Of a stretch of 5,174 bases of DNA, positions 5,130 to 5,174 are shown piece by piece. Under the pieces are notes generated by a model. It was not told the origin of the DNA, ran no database searches, and saw nothing but the letters and a program-made list of their open reading frames with translations. Every line of letters begins with the position of its first letter. The stretch's first letter is position 1. The stretch is from Nitrospiraceae bacterium (lineage in GTDB: Bacteria > Nitrospirota > Thermodesulfovibrionia > Thermodesulfovibrionales > UBA9159): positions 1-5,174 of the forward strand of contig DMNE01000423.1 in NCBI GenBank assembly GCA_003453735.1, in the 5' to 3' direction. Position numbers and translations under genes: made by a program.

Positions 5130-5174
5130 CCGCCCGAAATCAATACGAATGTCAACTTGGTAAATCTGTCGGGT
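5130..5174 (+). repeat. Direct repeat copy B, ISL3-end-like, cut by the window edge
   Basis: This is the second copy of the 45-bp repeat at 2304-2348, with six mismatches and an identical last 18 bases. It stops at the window edge in CGGGT, and the window's first bases are GGGTAG. The junction AATCTGTCGGGTAG would closely resemble the IS right terminus (AATCTGTGGGTAG). The copy may be the outer part of another ISL3 element that begins here and continues beyond the window. Confidence 0.65.

Noticed and set aside
1..5174. CRISPR array, tRNA or rRNA genes
   Set aside because: I saw no regularly spaced repeats, cloverleaf-like segments or rRNA-like conserved stretches.

Overview
The window reads as an accessory stretch of a bacterial chromosome of moderate G+C. 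It carries one insertion sequence, the wreck of a toxin-antitoxin module, and a membrane-protein operon. Nothing here fixes the taxonomy. The ISL3-type transposase, the zinc-ribbon/DUF898 protein and the M48 peptidase with an N-terminal DUF7092-like region would suit a Gram-negative bacterium (for example a deltaproteobacterial or Nitrospirota-like lineage), but that is a weak inference.

Bases 1-1518: nearly all of an ISL3-family insertion sequence. The window opens about 20 bases inside its left end. The transposase (259-1515, + strand) looks intact. Its leader is unusually structured: two hairpins (57-74 and 112-164), then a perfect 12-bp inverted repeat (195-206 with 253-264) whose right arm covers the transposase start codon. 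A consensus -10 (TATAAT, 218-223) lies between the two arms. A transcript started there would lack the left arm, while a read-through transcript from outside would contain both arms and hide the start codon. This is the logic known from IS10 and IS50.

Bases 1519-2135: a vapBC-type module on the minus strand. The Phd/YefM-like antitoxin gene (2085-1858) is intact and keeps a strong promoter, a palindromic operator over its -10, and a strong ribosome binding site. The PIN-domain toxin gene (from 1858) is broken twice: a one-base loss in a G run near codon 15, and removal of its 3' end by the insertion sequence.

Bases 2136-2538: no convincing gene. This stretch contains the first copy (2304-2348) of a 45-bp direct repeat. 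The second copy (5130-5174) runs into the window's right edge. Its inner part resembles the insertion sequence's own terminal repeat, so both copies may be ISL3-type ends.

Bases 2539-4969: a minus-strand operon. Its first cistron is probably a 26-residue Cys/His ORF (4969-4889) with a good ribosome binding site. Next comes a 441-residue membrane protein with N-terminal zinc ribbons and a YjgN/DUF898 body, then a membrane-anchored M48 metallopeptidase. Both junctions are overlapping start/stop codons, so translation is probably coupled. Bases 4970-5174 hold a weak promoter candidate and the second repeat copy.
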